Shown: positions 25,940 through 35,212, numbered from the stretch's first letter. The stretch: 64,000 nt of DNA from an uncultured Sulfitobacter sp. (GCA_947492925.1 CANLOQ010000001.1:992001-1056000), one strand, 5' to 3'. Translations and numbers: made by a program. Notes: a model not told the origin generated them from the letters alone.

Positions 25940-26523
25940 GCGCCGAAGACGCAGACCGAACGCTGATGCATCTGTTGGACAGCGTTACGCATGCCGCGAA
26001 AGACGAACAGGTTGCGGTCCGCGATGTGCTGCACGAATTCGGTGACCGTGCGATTACGCCATTCATTCTGTTGATTGCGCTTTTGCTGGTGTCGCCGCTG
26101 TCGGGCATTCCGGGGACGCCCACGGTTGCCGCGATTATGATCGTCACCCTGTCCGTTCAGGCGCTGTACGGTCGGCGCAGGCTGTGGTTGCCGCAGTGGG
26201 TTCTGGGCCTGCGGATGCGGTCGGCCCATGTGCGGCGCGCCGTTGAATGGATGCGCAGGCCCTGCGCGTTTGTCGACCGCCATCACGCGCCGCGCCTGCA
26301 GTTTCTGACCGTCGGCCCGATGCGGGCGGTGACCTTGCTGATCTGCGTGATCATTCCGCTGGGCTGGCCTCTGCTTGAGGTGCTGCCTTTTGTGTCATCG
26401 CTGGGCGCTGGTACGGTTTCGCTGTTGTCTTTCGGGCTGTTCACCCGCGACGGTATCTATGTGCTGGCGGGTTATTGTGTTGTCGCGCTGAGCGTGCTGG
26501 CCACATTTGCGCTGGTGTTCTGA
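25936..26523 (+). CDS. exoD: ExoD family exopolysaccharide synthesis protein
   Basis: 195 residues with four hydrophobic segments. An N-terminal helix-rich part (VAVRDVLHEFGDRAITPFILLIALLLV) is followed by SPLSGIPGTPTVAAIM, the family's most conserved stretch, then RRLWLPQWVLGLRM and LGWPLLEVLPF. ExoD is needed for normal exopolysaccharide in rhizobia, but its biochemical role is unknown. It is translationally coupled to the preceding SDR gene. Confidence 0.85.
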   Translation: MSAEDADRTLMHLLDSVTHAAKDEQVAVRDVLHEFGDRAITPFILLIALLLVSPLSGIPGTPTVAAIMIVTLSVQALYGRRRLWLPQWVLGLRMRSAHVRRAVEWMRRPCAFVDRHHAPRLQFLTVGPMRAVTLLICVIIPLGWPLLEVLPFVSSLGAGTVSLLSFGLFTRDGIYVLAGYCVVALSVLATFALVF

Positions 26524-26591
26524 ACGGGCGCTTGTCGCGCCCCGATGCACCCCCCATAAAGAGCGCAAACCAACAAATCCGGACATTCCCC

Positions 26592-27377
26592 GTGCGCCAA
26601 CGCCTCAAGACATTTCTGGAAACACCCCGGTTCGGGAATTTCATCCTTGGGGTGATTATTTTCAATGCGATCCTGCTGGGGCTGGAGACATCAAAGACCT
26701 TTGTTGCCGCAACGGGGCCGGTTGTTGGCATTCTTGACAGGCTGTGTCTGGCAATTTTTGTCGCGGAACTGCTGATGAAGCTGTTTGTCTACCGCTGGCG
26801 GTTTTTCCGCGACGGCTGGAACGTGTTTGATTTCATCATTGTGGCGATTTCGCTGATCCCCGCAACGCAGGGGCTTTCGGCACTGCGCGCCCTGCGCATT
26901 TTGCGGGTTCTGCGGCTGGTCAGCACTGCACCGCGTTTGCGCCGGGTGGTTGAGGGGTTCATCACGGCACTGCCCGGCATGGCGTCGGTGTTCACGCTGA
27001 TGGCGTTGATTTTCTATATCGGGGCGGTGATCGCGACAAAGCTTTTTGGCGCGAGTTTTCCCGATTGGTTTGGCACGCTGGGGCGGTCGGGGTATTCGCT
27101 GTTCCAGATCATGACACTGGAAAGCTGGTCGATGGGGATTGTGCGGCCGGTGATGGAGACCTACGCCTATGCGTGGCTGTTCTTTATCCCGTTCATCATG
27201 GTCACGACCTTTGCGGTGGTGAACCTGTTGGTGGGTCTGATCGTCAATTCGATGCAGGACGCGCATTCAGAGGAAAGCAACGCCGAAACCGGTGCCTACC
27301 GCGACGATGTGGCGGCCCGGTTGGCGGCGATTGAACAGCGGTTGGATGCGCTGATCGACGCGCAGAAAAAGCGTTGA
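26592..27377 (+). CDS. Bacterial voltage-gated sodium channel (NaChBac/NavSp type)
   Basis: 261 residues, six transmembrane segments. S4 has arginines every third position at 99, 102, 105 and 108 (LRALRILRVLRLV). The pore has the selectivity filter TLESWSM at 175-181, identical to characterised bacterial Nav channels. S6 (FAVVNLLVGLIVNSMQ) is followed by an acidic neck and a C-terminal heptad coiled coil (about 240-258) that would hold the tetramer together. GTG 26592 is chosen because the aligned family starts there and the upstream in-frame sequence is non-conserved. Probably linked to motility or Na+ homeostasis. Confidence 0.93.
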   Translation: MRQRLKTFLETPRFGNFILGVIIFNAILLGLETSKTFVAATGPVVGILDRLCLAIFVAELLMKLFVYRWRFFRDGWNVFDFIIVAISLIPATQGLSALRALRILRVLRLVSTAPRLRRVVEGFITALPGMASVFTLMALIFYIGAVIATKLFGASFPDWFGTLGRSGYSLFQIMTLESWSMGIVRPVMETYAYAWLFFIPFIMVTTFAVVNLLVGLIVNSMQDAHSEESNAETGAYRDDVAARLAAIEQRLDALIDAQKKR

Positions 27378-27397
27378 CCGCAGGGCCGCCCGGCTGA

Positions 27398-29326
27398 TCA
27401 GGCCGTGCGCGCGCCGATGCTTGCAATGCCCAGTGTGTCCAGCACTTTCGCCTCGATCTGCTCTGCGTTCATGCCCGCGACGGCGTACATATCGGCAGGG
27501 GATGCCTGATCAATAAACGTGTCGGGCAGGACCATTGAGCGATATTTCAGGCCATCGTCGAACACGCCTTCATCCGCCAGAAGCTGTGCCACGTGCGAGC
27601 CGAACCCGCCGACAGCCCCTTCTTCGATGGTGATCAGTGCCTCGTGGTTTGCGGCCAGATCAAGGATCATCTCGCGGTCGAGCGGTTTGGCGAAACGGGC
27701 ATCTGCGATGGTGGGGGTGATGCCCTTTGCGCTGAGCGCTTCGGCGGCTTTTTCGACTTCGGCCAGACGGGTGCCGAAGGACAGCAGCGCGACACGTGCG
27801 CCATTCGCGATGATGCGGCCCTTGCCGATTTCCAGCGGTGTGCCGCGTTCGGGCAGGTCGACGCCGTTGCCCTCGCCCCGTGGGAAACGGAAGGCGATGG
27901 GGCCGTCATCGTGGGCGACGGCGGTGGCGACCATGTGCTTCAGTTCCGCCTCATCCGCGGCAGCCATGACCACGAATCCGGGCAAGTTGGCAAGGTATGC
28001 CACATCAAAAGCACCCGCGTGTGTGGCACCGTCTGCACCGACCAGTCCGGCGCGGTCGATCGCGAAACGCACCGGCAGACGCTGGATCGCCACATCATGC
28101 ACAACCTGATCGTAGCCGCGTTGCAGGAAGGTGGAATACATCGTGCAGAAGGGCTTCATCCCGCCCGCAGCCAAAGCGGCAGAGAAGGTGACGCCATGCT
28201 GTTCGGCGATGCCCACGTCGAAACAGCGTGATGGATAGCGTTCGGCAAAGAGGTTCAGGCCGGTGCCGTCGGGCATGGCGGCGGTGACGGCGCAAATCTT
28301 GTCGTCTTCGGCGGCTTCCTCCAGCAGGGTTTTGGCAAAGACAGAGGTATAGCTGGGCGCGTTTGAGGGAGCTTTTTTCTGCTCCCCCGTCACAACATTG
28401 AATTTCGATACACCGTGCCCTTTGTCGCGCGCCGCCTCTGCGGGGGCGTATCCCTTGCCCTTTTTTGTCAGCACATGAATCAGGATCGGGCCGGTGGCGC
28501 GGGATTTCACGGTGCGCAGAACCGGCAGAAGCTGGTCCATGTCATGCCCGTCGATGGGGCCAAGGTAGGAAAAGCCCAGTTGTTCGAAAAGCGTGCCACC
28601 CACCGCCATGCCCTTGAGCATATCCTTGGCGCGCTTGGCCCCTTCGCGGAAGGGTTCGGGCAGCAGGCTGACGGCCCCTTTGGCGGCGGCCTTGAACTCC
28701 TGAAACGGCACTTCGGCATAAAGGCGGCTGAGGTAGCTGGACATCGCGCCCACAGGCGGGGCGATGGACATTTCGTTGTCATTCAGGATGACGATCAGCC
28801 GCTTGCCCAGATGGCCGGCGTTGTTCATCGCCTCATAGGCCATGCCAGCAGACATGGATCCATCGCCAATCACGGCAATCGCATCGCCCAGCCCTTCGGG
28901 CACGCTGCCGCCCAGATCGCGGGCGACGGCAAAGCCAAGGGCCGCGCTGATCGAGGTGGAGGAATGGGCGGCACCGAATGGATCGTATGGGGATTCACTG
29001 CGCTTGGTGAAACCGGACAGGCCGTCCTTTTGACGCAGGGTCCGGATGCGGTCGCGGCGTTCGGTCAGGATTTTGTGCGGGTAACACTGGTGGCCGACGT
29101 CCCAGACGATCTTGTCCCGTGGGGTGTCAAAAACCGCGTGCAAAGCGACGGTCAGTTCCACAACGCCAAGCCCCGCGCCCAGATGCCCGCCGGTGACGGA
29201 CACGGCTGATACCGTTTCGGCCCGTACCTCATGGGCCAGTCGCGCCAGGTCAGCGTCAGAGAACTGCTTGAGATCGGCGGGGCGCTGCACACGATCGAGC
29301 AGGGGCGTTTTGGGGCGGTCGGTCAT
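27398..29326 (-). CDS. dxs: 1-deoxy-D-xylulose-5-phosphate synthase
   Basis: 642 residues, full length. It condenses pyruvate and glyceraldehyde 3-phosphate with thiamine diphosphate, the first step of the MEP isoprenoid route. Visible are [18 protein letters not shown], the thiamine-diphosphate motif [18 protein letters not shown], the transketolase pyrimidine domain with [18 protein letters not shown], and a C-terminal domain. It is last in xseB-ispA-dxs, starting 9 nt after ispA, and convergent with the NaV gene. Confidence 0.97.
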   Translation of the reverse strand: MTDRPKTPLLDRVQRPADLKQFSDADLARLAHEVRAETVSAVSVTGGHLGAGLGVVELTVALHAVFDTPRDKIVWDVGHQCYPHKILTERRDRIRTLRQKDGLSGFTKRSESPYDPFGAAHSSTSISAALGFAVARDLGGSVPEGLGDAIAVIGDGSMSAGMAYEAMNNAGHLGKRLIVILNDNEMSIAPPVGAMSSYLSRLYAEVPFQEFKAAAKGAVSLLPEPFREGAKRAKDMLKGMAVGGTLFEQLGFSYLGPIDGHDMDQLLPVLRTVKSRATGPILIHVLTKKGKGYAPAEAARDKGHGVSKFNVVTGEQKKAPSNAPSYTSVFAKTLLEEAAEDDKICAVTAAMPDGTGLNLFAERYPSRCFDVGIAEQHGVTFSAALAAGGMKPFCTMYSTFLQRGYDQVVHDVAIQRLPVRFAIDRAGLVGADGATHAGAFDVAYLANLPGFVVMAAADEAELKHMVATAVAHDDGPIAFRFPRGEGNGVDLPERGTPLEIGKGRIIANGARVALLSFGTRLAEVEKAAEALSAKGITPTIADARFAKPLDREMILDLAANHEALITIEEGAVGGFGSHVAQLLADEGVFDDGLKYRSMVLPDTFIDQASPADMYAVAGMNAEQIEAKVLDTLGIASIGARTA

Positions 29327-29335
29327 ATCGGTCTC

Positions 29336-30202
29336 TCAGCTTGTGCGGGTCACCACGAAACGCGCGGTGTCGCGCAGTGTATCCGCGTCATTGCCATATA
29401 TACTTAACGCGTCAATGGCAGAGTCCATCAGTTCATCGGCGCGGCGTTTGGCCCCATCAAGACCAAGGAGCGACACAAAAGTGGCTTTGCCCGCATCGCT
29501 GTCCTTGCCCGTCGCCTTGCCGACGGTCGCGGCATCCCCTTCGATATCGAGAATGTCATCGGCAATCTGAAAGGCGAGCCCCAGGGCGGTGGCGTATGCG
29601 GCCAGCGGCGCGGTATCGGCCCCGGCCATGCGGGGGCCCGCAAGCGCCGACCATGCAATCAGCGCGCCCGTCTTGCCCTGTTGCAGGGCGGTGATTTCCT
29701 CAAGGCTTAGCGGGGTGGCCGCGGTTTCTGCGGCAATATCAAGTGCCTGACCCAGCACCATGCCTTGCGCACCCGATGCAATGGCCAGTGTCCGCGCCAG
29801 ATCCGCGCGCACGTCGGCGCTTCCGGCCTGCGGGGCGGTGACCAGTTCAAAAGCCAGCGATTGCAGGGCATCACCGGCCAGAACGGCAGTGGCCTCGTCC
29901 CATTTGCGGTGTACGGTGGGCTGGCCGCGCCGCAGGTCGTCATCGTCCATACAAGGCAGATCATCGTGGACCAGCGAATAGGCGTGCAGCGCCTCGATTG
30001 CGGTGGCGGGCCAGATGGCAGCAGCAGGATCAATGCCGTGCAGGCGAGCGGTTTCCAGCACCAGAAACCCGCGCAGACGTTTGCCGCCGTTGGTGGCGTG
30101 GCGCATGGCCTGTACCACGGGCAGATCGTCAAAACGCGCCAGCACGGTCTCAAAATGCGCCGCGACAGATGCCGCCGCCCGTTCAAGCTGATCTTTCAGC
30201 AT
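29336..30202 (-). CDS. ispA: Farnesyl/geranyl diphosphate synthase
   Basis: 288 residues of the short-chain trans-prenyltransferase family. It has GGKRLRGFLVLE, the first aspartate-rich motif with the two-residue insert (VHDDLPCMDDDDLRRG) of type II FPP/GPP synthases, KTGALI, and the second motif FQIADDILDIEG. It makes farnesyl diphosphate for quinones, hopanoids or carotenoids. It lies between xseB (7 nt upstream) and dxs (9 nt downstream), an arrangement common in proteobacteria. Confidence 0.96.
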   Translation of the reverse strand: MLKDQLERAAASVAAHFETVLARFDDLPVVQAMRHATNGGKRLRGFLVLETARLHGIDPAAAIWPATAIEALHAYSLVHDDLPCMDDDDLRRGQPTVHRKWDEATAVLAGDALQSLAFELVTAPQAGSADVRADLARTLAIASGAQGMVLGQALDIAAETAATPLSLEEITALQQGKTGALIAWSALAGPRMAGADTAPLAAYATALGLAFQIADDILDIEGDAATVGKATGKDSDAGKATFVSLLGLDGAKRRADELMDSAIDALSIYGNDADTLRDTARFVVTRTS

Positions 30203-30209
30203 TGTGGTG

Positions 30210-30452
30210 CTACAGCCCTTCGACGGGTTTCAGCCCGGTTGGATTGCCGTCACCGTCCAGCGTGATGGCGGCAACCTTTTCCTCGGCCTCTTTCAGCTTC
30301 GCCTCGCACCGCGCCTTGAGCGCTGCACCGCGTTCATAAAGCGCAATGCTTTCTTCCAGCGCGACATCGCCCCGCTCAAGCTGGCCCAGCACATTTTCAA
30401 GCTCTGCCATCGCGGCCTCAAAGCTCATCTCGTCAATCGGCGTGTCGGACAT
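30210..30452 (-). CDS. xseB: Exodeoxyribonuclease VII small subunit
   Basis: 80 residues from ATG 30452 behind a GAGGTGG. The typical XseB core MSFEAAMAELENVLGQLERGDVALEESIALYERG is followed by a charged coiled helix (CEAKLKEAEEKVAAI). With XseA it degrades single-stranded DNA. It is first in xseB-ispA-dxs. Confidence 0.94.
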   Translation of the reverse strand: MSDTPIDEMSFEAAMAELENVLGQLERGDVALEESIALYERGAALKARCEAKLKEAEEKVAAITLDGDGNPTGLKPVEGL

Positions 30453-30594
30453 CGTCCACCTCTTCTTATTCTTCAAAGCCAAGCATAACCGCGTTATGCA
30501 CGCCCTGCCAGAGCCACCCGGGCTTCATCTTTCCCCTACAACTCAAATGCCAAGATCACGGCCTGCGCGAACAGTCGTGTTGCGGGACGACAGC

Positions 30595-31296
30595 CTAATC
30601 CGGGGCCAGCATGTATCCCGCACCGCGCACGGTTTGCAGGTAGCGGGGCTGTTTCGGATTGTCCTCGATCTTGCGCCTGAGCCGGGTGATTTGCACGTCG
30701 ACGGCGCGTTCCTGTGCCTGACCCCGGTCGCGGCCCAGCTCCTCGACCAGTTTGGCCCGGCTGAGCGGTGCGCCGGGCTGGGCGGAGAAGATGCGCATCA
30801 ATTGCACTTCGGTTGCGGTCAGGCGGACCAGTTCATCGCCCTGCCACATCTCGCCGCGCTCCAGATCATAGCGGATGGGACCAAGCGACAGCACCTTGGG
30901 TGCGGTGTCTTCGGCGCTGGTGTCGGGCATGCGGCGCAGGATTGCGTTGATCCGCAGCAACAGTTCCTTCGGCTCGAACGGTTTGGCGAGGTAGTCGTCG
31001 GCACCTGCTTCGAGCCCGTCGATACGGTTTTCGGTTTCGCCCATAGCGGTCAGCAGCAGGATCGGCGTCTGCATCGTTCCGCGCAGCGACGCGGTCAGCG
31101 CCAGACCGTCTTCTCCGGGCATCATCACGTCCAGAATAAGCATGTCGAAATCCAGCCCCGACAGGATGCGGCGCGCATGGGCGGCGTCGCGGGCGGCGGT
31201 GACAAGAAAGCCATGCCGCATCAGGAATTTCTGCAACAGCGTGCGGATGCGCTCATCATCGTCGACGATCAGCAGGTGGGCGTCCATTTCGTTCAT
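30595..31296 (-). CDS. petR: PetR-like OmpR-family response regulator
   Basis: 233 residues. The receiver domain has the acidic pocket LLIVDDDERI, the phosphorylated Asp in DMLILDVMMPGEDG and Lys in LAKPFEPKELL. The C-terminal winged helix has RAVDVQITRLRRKIEDNP and the terminal TVRGAGYML. It overlaps the MarR-family gene by 4 nt (ATGA). The same petP-petR pair is known in Rhodobacter capsulatus next to the cytochrome bc1 genes, where it is needed for their expression. Here the pair lies 22 kb from petABC. No cognate kinase is nearby. Confidence 0.85.
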   Translation of the reverse strand: MNEMDAHLLIVDDDERIRTLLQKFLMRHGFLVTAARDAAHARRILSGLDFDMLILDVMMPGEDGLALTASLRGTMQTPILLLTAMGETENRIDGLEAGADDYLAKPFEPKELLLRINAILRRMPDTSAEDTAPKVLSLGPIRYDLERGEMWQGDELVRLTATEVQLMRIFSAQPGAPLSRAKLVEELGRDRGQAQERAVDVQITRLRRKIEDNPKQPRYLQTVRGAGYMLAPD

Positions 31297-31805
31297 GTGC
31301 CGCTTTCCTTCAGTCTTGCGTAGCTGGCGCGCATTTCGGGATCCATCATCGCCTCAAGCACCGTGCGAAACCCGGCAACCGCCTCTGGTCCCGCCTCGCG
31401 GAAGGCGGCGCGCAGGCGCGCGCGCTGGGCGTCTGATAGCTTGCGTTCCAAGGCACGGCCCTCTTCGGTCAGGTGAAGATGGCGCTCGCGTTTGTCGGCG
31501 CGGCCCACTTCGCTGAGGACCAGACCATCGGCAATCAAGGTGCGCAACACACGATTGAGCGATTGTTTCGTGACCCCGAGGATGTTCAGCAGGTTGTTCA
31601 CCGTTGTGCCCGGCGCGCGTCCGATGAAGTGGATGGCCCGGTGGTGCGCGCGCCCATAGGCCAGATCGCTGAGGATACGATCAGGATCGGCGGTGAAACC
31701 ACGGTAGGCAAAGAACATCGCCTCGCTGCCCTGCCGGAGCTGTTCATCGGTGAGAAACAGCAGCGTGTCGCCTCTGACGGCGGGGGAGTGACGGCCATCT
31801 GCCAT
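31293..31805 (-). CDS. petP: PetP-like MarR-family regulator
   Basis: 170 residues. The winged helix-turn-helix is visible in TTVNNLLNILGVTKQSLNRVLRTLI, with the wing LSEVGRADKRERHLHLTEEG, followed by a dimerisation helix region. The N-terminal segment contains LFFAYRGFTADPD-like features (AMFFAYRGFTADPD). It is coupled to the response regulator gene by an ATGA overlap, which supports identification as the petP-petR pair rather than a generic MarR gene. The symbol is less certain than the family. Confidence 0.78.
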   Translation of the reverse strand: MADGRHSPAVRGDTLLFLTDEQLRQGSEAMFFAYRGFTADPDRILSDLAYGRAHHRAIHFIGRAPGTTVNNLLNILGVTKQSLNRVLRTLIADGLVLSEVGRADKRERHLHLTEEGRALERKLSDAQRARLRAAFREAGPEAVAGFRTVLEAMMDPEMRASYARLKESGT

Positions 31806-31960
31806 TGGGAGCCTCGTGGTTCAATTTGATGCAGTTTATGTCAGCCTTGTTGACACTCCAAGCGGGAATAGCTAGGCAATCACAGCTTTTGCGACAGGAT
31901 GTGTCCGTATCGGACCTATTGGCGCAACATTCGTAAATCTATTGGCGCGGGGAGCGTAGC

Positions 31961-32827
31961 ATGGCGGGATATGATGATCGGGATGGCCACATCTGGCTGG
32001 ACGGTAAAATGGTCGATTGGCGCGATGCCAATGTGCATATTCTGACGCACGCGATGCACTATGCGTCTTCGGTGTTCGAAGGTGAGCGGGCGTATAACGG
32101 CAAGATTTTCAAAAGCCGCGAACATTCGGAGCGGTTGAAGCGGTCCGCCCAGATGATCGACTTTGAAATCCCGTGGACGGTGGACGAGATCGAGGCGGCC
32201 AAGGTCGAGGTTCTGGCGGGATCCGGTTTGCAGGACGCCTATGTGCGCGCGATTGCGTGGCGCGGCGCAGGCGAGGATATGGGCGTGGCGTCGGCCAAGA
32301 ACCCCGTGCGGCTGGCCATCGCGGCGTGGGAATGGGGGGCGTACTACGGCGACGCCAAGATGAAGGGTGCCAAGCTGGATATCTCCAAGTGGAAGCGTCC
32401 GTCGCCCGAAACGATCCCCAGCCACGCCAAGGCGGCCGGTCTTTATATGATCTGCACCATGTCCAAGCACGCGGCGGAGGCGAAAGGGTGTTCTGATGCC
32501 ATGATGTTCGACTATCGCGGCTATGTGGCCGAGGCGACGGGGGCGAATGTGTTCTTCGTCAAGGATGGCGAGGTGCATACGCCGGACCCCGATTGTTTTC
32601 TGAACGGGATTACGCGCCAGACCGTGATCGGGATGCTGAAGGAAAAGCAGATCAAGGTGCACGAGCGGCACATCATGCCCGAAGAGCTGGAAGGGTTTGA
32701 GCAATGCTGGCTGACCGGAACGGCGGCGGAAGTGACGCCGGTGGGGCAGATCGGGGATTACAACTTTGAGGTCGGCGCGCTGACGCGGGATGTCGCGGAG
32801 AGCTACGAGAAGCTGGTGCGGGAATAG
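31961..32827 (+). CDS. ilvE: Branched-chain amino acid aminotransferase
   Basis: 288 residues of fold-type IV PLP enzymes. It has MHYASSVFEGERAYNGKIFKS near the N-terminus, the PLP lysine Lys157 in IPSHAKAAG, the conserved Glu in GYVAEATGANVFFV, and LTGTAAEVTPV. It transfers the amino group in the last step of valine, leucine and isoleucine synthesis. It is a single gene followed by a strong terminator. Confidence 0.95.
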   Translation: MAGYDDRDGHIWLDGKMVDWRDANVHILTHAMHYASSVFEGERAYNGKIFKSREHSERLKRSAQMIDFEIPWTVDEIEAAKVEVLAGSGLQDAYVRAIAWRGAGEDMGVASAKNPVRLAIAAWEWGAYYGDAKMKGAKLDISKWKRPSPETIPSHAKAAGLYMICTMSKHAAEAKGCSDAMMFDYRGYVAEATGANVFFVKDGEVHTPDPDCFLNGITRQTVIGMLKEKQIKVHERHIMPEELEGFEQCWLTGTAAEVTPVGQIGDYNFEVGALTRDVAESYEKLVRE

Positions 32828-32875
32828 GTTCAAAGATTCGGGGCAGACGCTTTCGATAATTGGTAATACCTGAAT

Positions 32876-32907
32876 GGCTGCTGACACCCAGATGTCAGCA
32901 GCCTTTT
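32876..32907 (+). terminator. Rho-independent terminator of ilvE
   Basis: A perfect 11-bp stem (GGCTGCTGACA / TGTCAGCAGCC) with loop CCCAGA, followed by TTTT, 49 nt after the ilvE stop. It also separates ilvE from the next gene on the same strand. Confidence 0.9.
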
Positions 32908-32941
32908 GCTATTGGCGTGTTCATTCAGAAAAGGACACCCA

Positions 32942-33382
32942 ATGACCAATATCCTAGAGACAGGTTTTGACACCCGCCCCCTCCTGCTTGAACCCATGTG
33001 GGTTCTTACCTTTCAGGCCCCGGCAGAGGACATTGATCGCATCTTTGACGCGGTACGTTCCGTGACGCCGCTGGTGCATGGCAAGACGGATCAGAACGGT
33101 TATCGCGCACCGGGCGGGTTCGAGTATTACCGCCCGCGCGAAGGTACGCCCACCGGAGCGGAGGACGATATACGCAAGCGTCCGGGTGTCGATGAAATGA
33201 GGATTTTCCTGCCGCGCGATACCAGCATTCTTGATGCGGTGATCGAGAGTATTTACGAGGTTCACCCCTATTATGAGCCGGTGATTACGGTGCAGGAAAT
33301 CCTGCGCAGTGCCGGTAAGGGGCTTGATGACAGCGACAATCCAAATCGCTGGTGGAATCGTGGGGGTGACTGGAAATCCTGA
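32942..33382 (+). CDS. Stand-alone NIF3/YqfO CutA1-like domain protein
   Basis: 146 residues from ATG 32942 behind AAAAGGACA. The core VLTFQAPAEDIDRIFDAVRSVTPL and the late ESIYEVHPYYEPVITVQEIL resemble the PII/CutA1-like domain that is normally inserted inside NIF3 (YqfO) proteins; the HPYEEP-like end is characteristic. Here it is alone, without the two NIF3 metal-binding halves. An insertion (GKTDQNGYRAPGGFEYYRPREG) sits mid-domain. Function unknown; a metal- or ligand-binding trimer is plausible. Confidence 0.65.
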   Translation: MTNILETGFDTRPLLLEPMWVLTFQAPAEDIDRIFDAVRSVTPLVHGKTDQNGYRAPGGFEYYRPREGTPTGAEDDIRKRPGVDEMRIFLPRDTSILDAVIESIYEVHPYYEPVITVQEILRSAGKGLDDSDNPNRWWNRGGDWKS

Positions 33383-33397
33383 ATTCCTGCCCGAAAT

Positions 33398-33424
33398 GGC
33401 CCCCGACCGCGTCGGGCGGGGGCC
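33398..33424. terminator. GC-rich hairpin between convergent genes
   Basis: GGCCCCCGAC, loop CGC, then GTCGGG followed after a small bulge by GGGGCC. It lies between the 3' ends of the NIF3-like gene and the cyclase gene. No T-run on either strand, so termination is only inferred from position. Confidence 0.4.
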
Positions 33425-33439
33425 GGATGCCTTGGCCGA

Positions 33440-34387
33440 TTAGTAAAGCGCCACGGGATTGATCATCGCCTGTACCGCGCCTTGAATGCGGTTCTGGCCC
33501 AGCACGAACATGAATTCGTTCACGCCTTCATCCAGCAGCGGGCCGACGTTCATTGTTTCAAGGATGTAGATGCCGTTTTCCTTGAGCAGGGTCACGTGGC
33601 CGTAGAATACCTTGTCGCCTTCCTTGGGCGGGACGGCTTCGAGGCCCCATGTGTCGGCACCTACAGCCATCGGGTTGAGTGAGGCGAGATAGACGGCCCC
33701 CTCGTTGTCGAGGCCCGGTTCGGCCTGCCCCCAAAGGGCGGGGTTTTCGTTGAAGGTCACATCCGTCCAGCCGGTGTAGAACAGGATGATGTCCCCCTCG
33801 CGCAGTTCGACGTTCTGCGCTTCGGCTGCGGCCTTGATCTCTTCTGAGCCGAAGCTTTGGCCGGCTTCCATCACCTCGACCCCGGCCTGTGCGGCCATGT
33901 CGAGGATCACGCCGCGACCGACAAGGGGTGGCACGTCGTGGGTGCCCAGCTTGGTCAGGCCGGTGATGACGCTGATCTCTTTTTCATCAAGGCAATTGTA
34001 GTAATGACCGTTCTCGCCCAGATGGCCCAGACCGTCGAGCTGGCTGCCGATGCCGATCCATGTCTGCAGCACGTCGTCGTTATAGTTACCCTCGTAGCCG
34101 AAGCCCGACAGTTTCTGGCCGCCCTGCTGGTTCGGCTGCACGATTTGCAGGCTGAGCGAGCGTGGCGGGAAGGCGGGGGTGTCGGGGCCGATGGTGATCC
34201 CCAGCGGCATCGACTTGCCCTGTTTGATGAGCTTGCTGGCCTCAAGCGTGCGTTCGGGTGTGACAAGGTTAGCGGAGCCAAGCGTGTCTTCGGCGCCCCA
34301 TTTCGACGGGGTGCAGTCCTGTGCCAGCGCCGATGTGGCACCCAGCCCGGCAGCGAGCGTGAGCGCAAAGAGATGTGATTTCAGCAT
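33440..34387 (-). CDS. Cyclase family protein, periplasmic
   Basis: 315 residues with a clear Sec signal (MLKSHLFALTLAAGLGATSALAQ, cut after ALA). The mature part has the kynurenine-formamidase/cyclase fold signatures: GSQLDGLGHLG (metal-binding Asp/His of the HxGTHxD family, altered to LDGLGHLG) and KLGTHDVPPLVGRGVILDM. Such proteins hydrolyse amides or lactones. The altered metal motif makes the exact activity doubtful. A single gene, convergent with the NIF3-like gene. Confidence 0.8.
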   Translation of the reverse strand: MLKSHLFALTLAAGLGATSALAQDCTPSKWGAEDTLGSANLVTPERTLEASKLIKQGKSMPLGITIGPDTPAFPPRSLSLQIVQPNQQGGQKLSGFGYEGNYNDDVLQTWIGIGSQLDGLGHLGENGHYYNCLDEKEISVITGLTKLGTHDVPPLVGRGVILDMAAQAGVEVMEAGQSFGSEEIKAAAEAQNVELREGDIILFYTGWTDVTFNENPALWGQAEPGLDNEGAVYLASLNPMAVGADTWGLEAVPPKEGDKVFYGHVTLLKENGIYILETMNVGPLLDEGVNEFMFVLGQNRIQGAVQAMINPVALY

Positions 34388-34447
34388 GATTTTCCTCCCA
34401 TTAGGAGGTCAGGCTAACACGATTCTCTTATGACGCGAGTCCCGGCT

Positions 34448-35212
34448 TTAGCTTCTCAGCGATGGCAGGCCGACGCCGGTGCTGTCAAAGCCGCCGTCCG
34501 AGGCGATGACCTGTCCGGTGACATAGCTGGCGCGGGCGCTGCACAGAAAGGCGATGACTTCACCGATTTCCTGCTCCGATCCGTAGCGGTTGAGCGGGAT
34601 CGCGTCATGATAGGCGTCGATGATGTCCTGTGTGTGAACGGCCATCGCCAGTTTGGTGCGCACGGGGCCGGGGCAGACGGCGTTGGCGCGGATGCCGTAT
34701 TCGCCCAGTTCGGCGGCCTGTTGTTTGGTCAGTTGAATGACGGCGGCCTTGGAGGTGCCGTAGGCTACGCGCAGGGTGGAGGCGCGCAGGCCGGAGATGG
34801 AGGCGATGTTGACGATGGCGCCTTTGGTTTGTTTCAGCGCGGGGATCGCGGCTTGGGTCATCAGGAACACACCGTCGAGGTTGGTTTCCATCACACGCCG
34901 CCAGCGGGCGAAATCGGTTTCCTCGATGGGTCCGAAATCGGCGACGCCCGCGTTGTTGACCAGCGCGTCGAGCTGGCCAAAATGGTCGGTGCAGGCGCGG
35001 ATGGCTTGCGGCGCGGCTTGGGGATCGGAGACATCGTGCAGCAGCTTGAGGGCTTGTCCGTCGAATTGTGTGATGGCTTCGTCCAGTGCATCCGTGTCGC
35101 GGTCCAGCAGGGCCACGCGCCAGCCTTCGGCGGCCATCAAATGCGCCGTGGCCAGCCCGATGCCACGGGCAGCGCCGGTGATGAGAACGACTTTCCCGCT
35201 GTCCGACGCCAT
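34448..35212 (-). CDS. Short-chain dehydrogenase/reductase
   Basis: 254 residues of the classical SDR type. It has TGAARGIG (13-19, NAD(P) binding), LVNNAGVADFG, the catalytic Ser in NIASISG, YGTSK with Tyr/Lys, and the late AYVTGQVIASDGGF. Asp at the end of strand 2 (ALLDRDTD) favours NAD(H). The substrate is unknown. Its start overlaps the cobO stop by one base, so it is third in a DMT-cobO-SDR unit. Confidence 0.88.
   Translation of the reverse strand: MASDSGKVVLITGAARGIGLATAHLMAAEGWRVALLDRDTDALDEAITQFDGQALKLLHDVSDPQAAPQAIRACTDHFGQLDALVNNAGVADFGPIEETDFARWRRVMETNLDGVFLMTQAAIPALKQTKGAIVNIASISGLRASTLRVAYGTSKAAVIQLTKQQAAELGEYGIRANAVCPGPVRTKLAMAVHTQDIIDAYHDAIPLNRYGSEQEIGEVIAFLCSARASYVTGQVIASDGGFDSTGVGLPSLRS

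Noticed and set aside
31916-32887. A 323-codon antisense frame over ilvE
   Set aside because: Codon-bias shadow of ilvE; it would begin inside the ilvE terminator.
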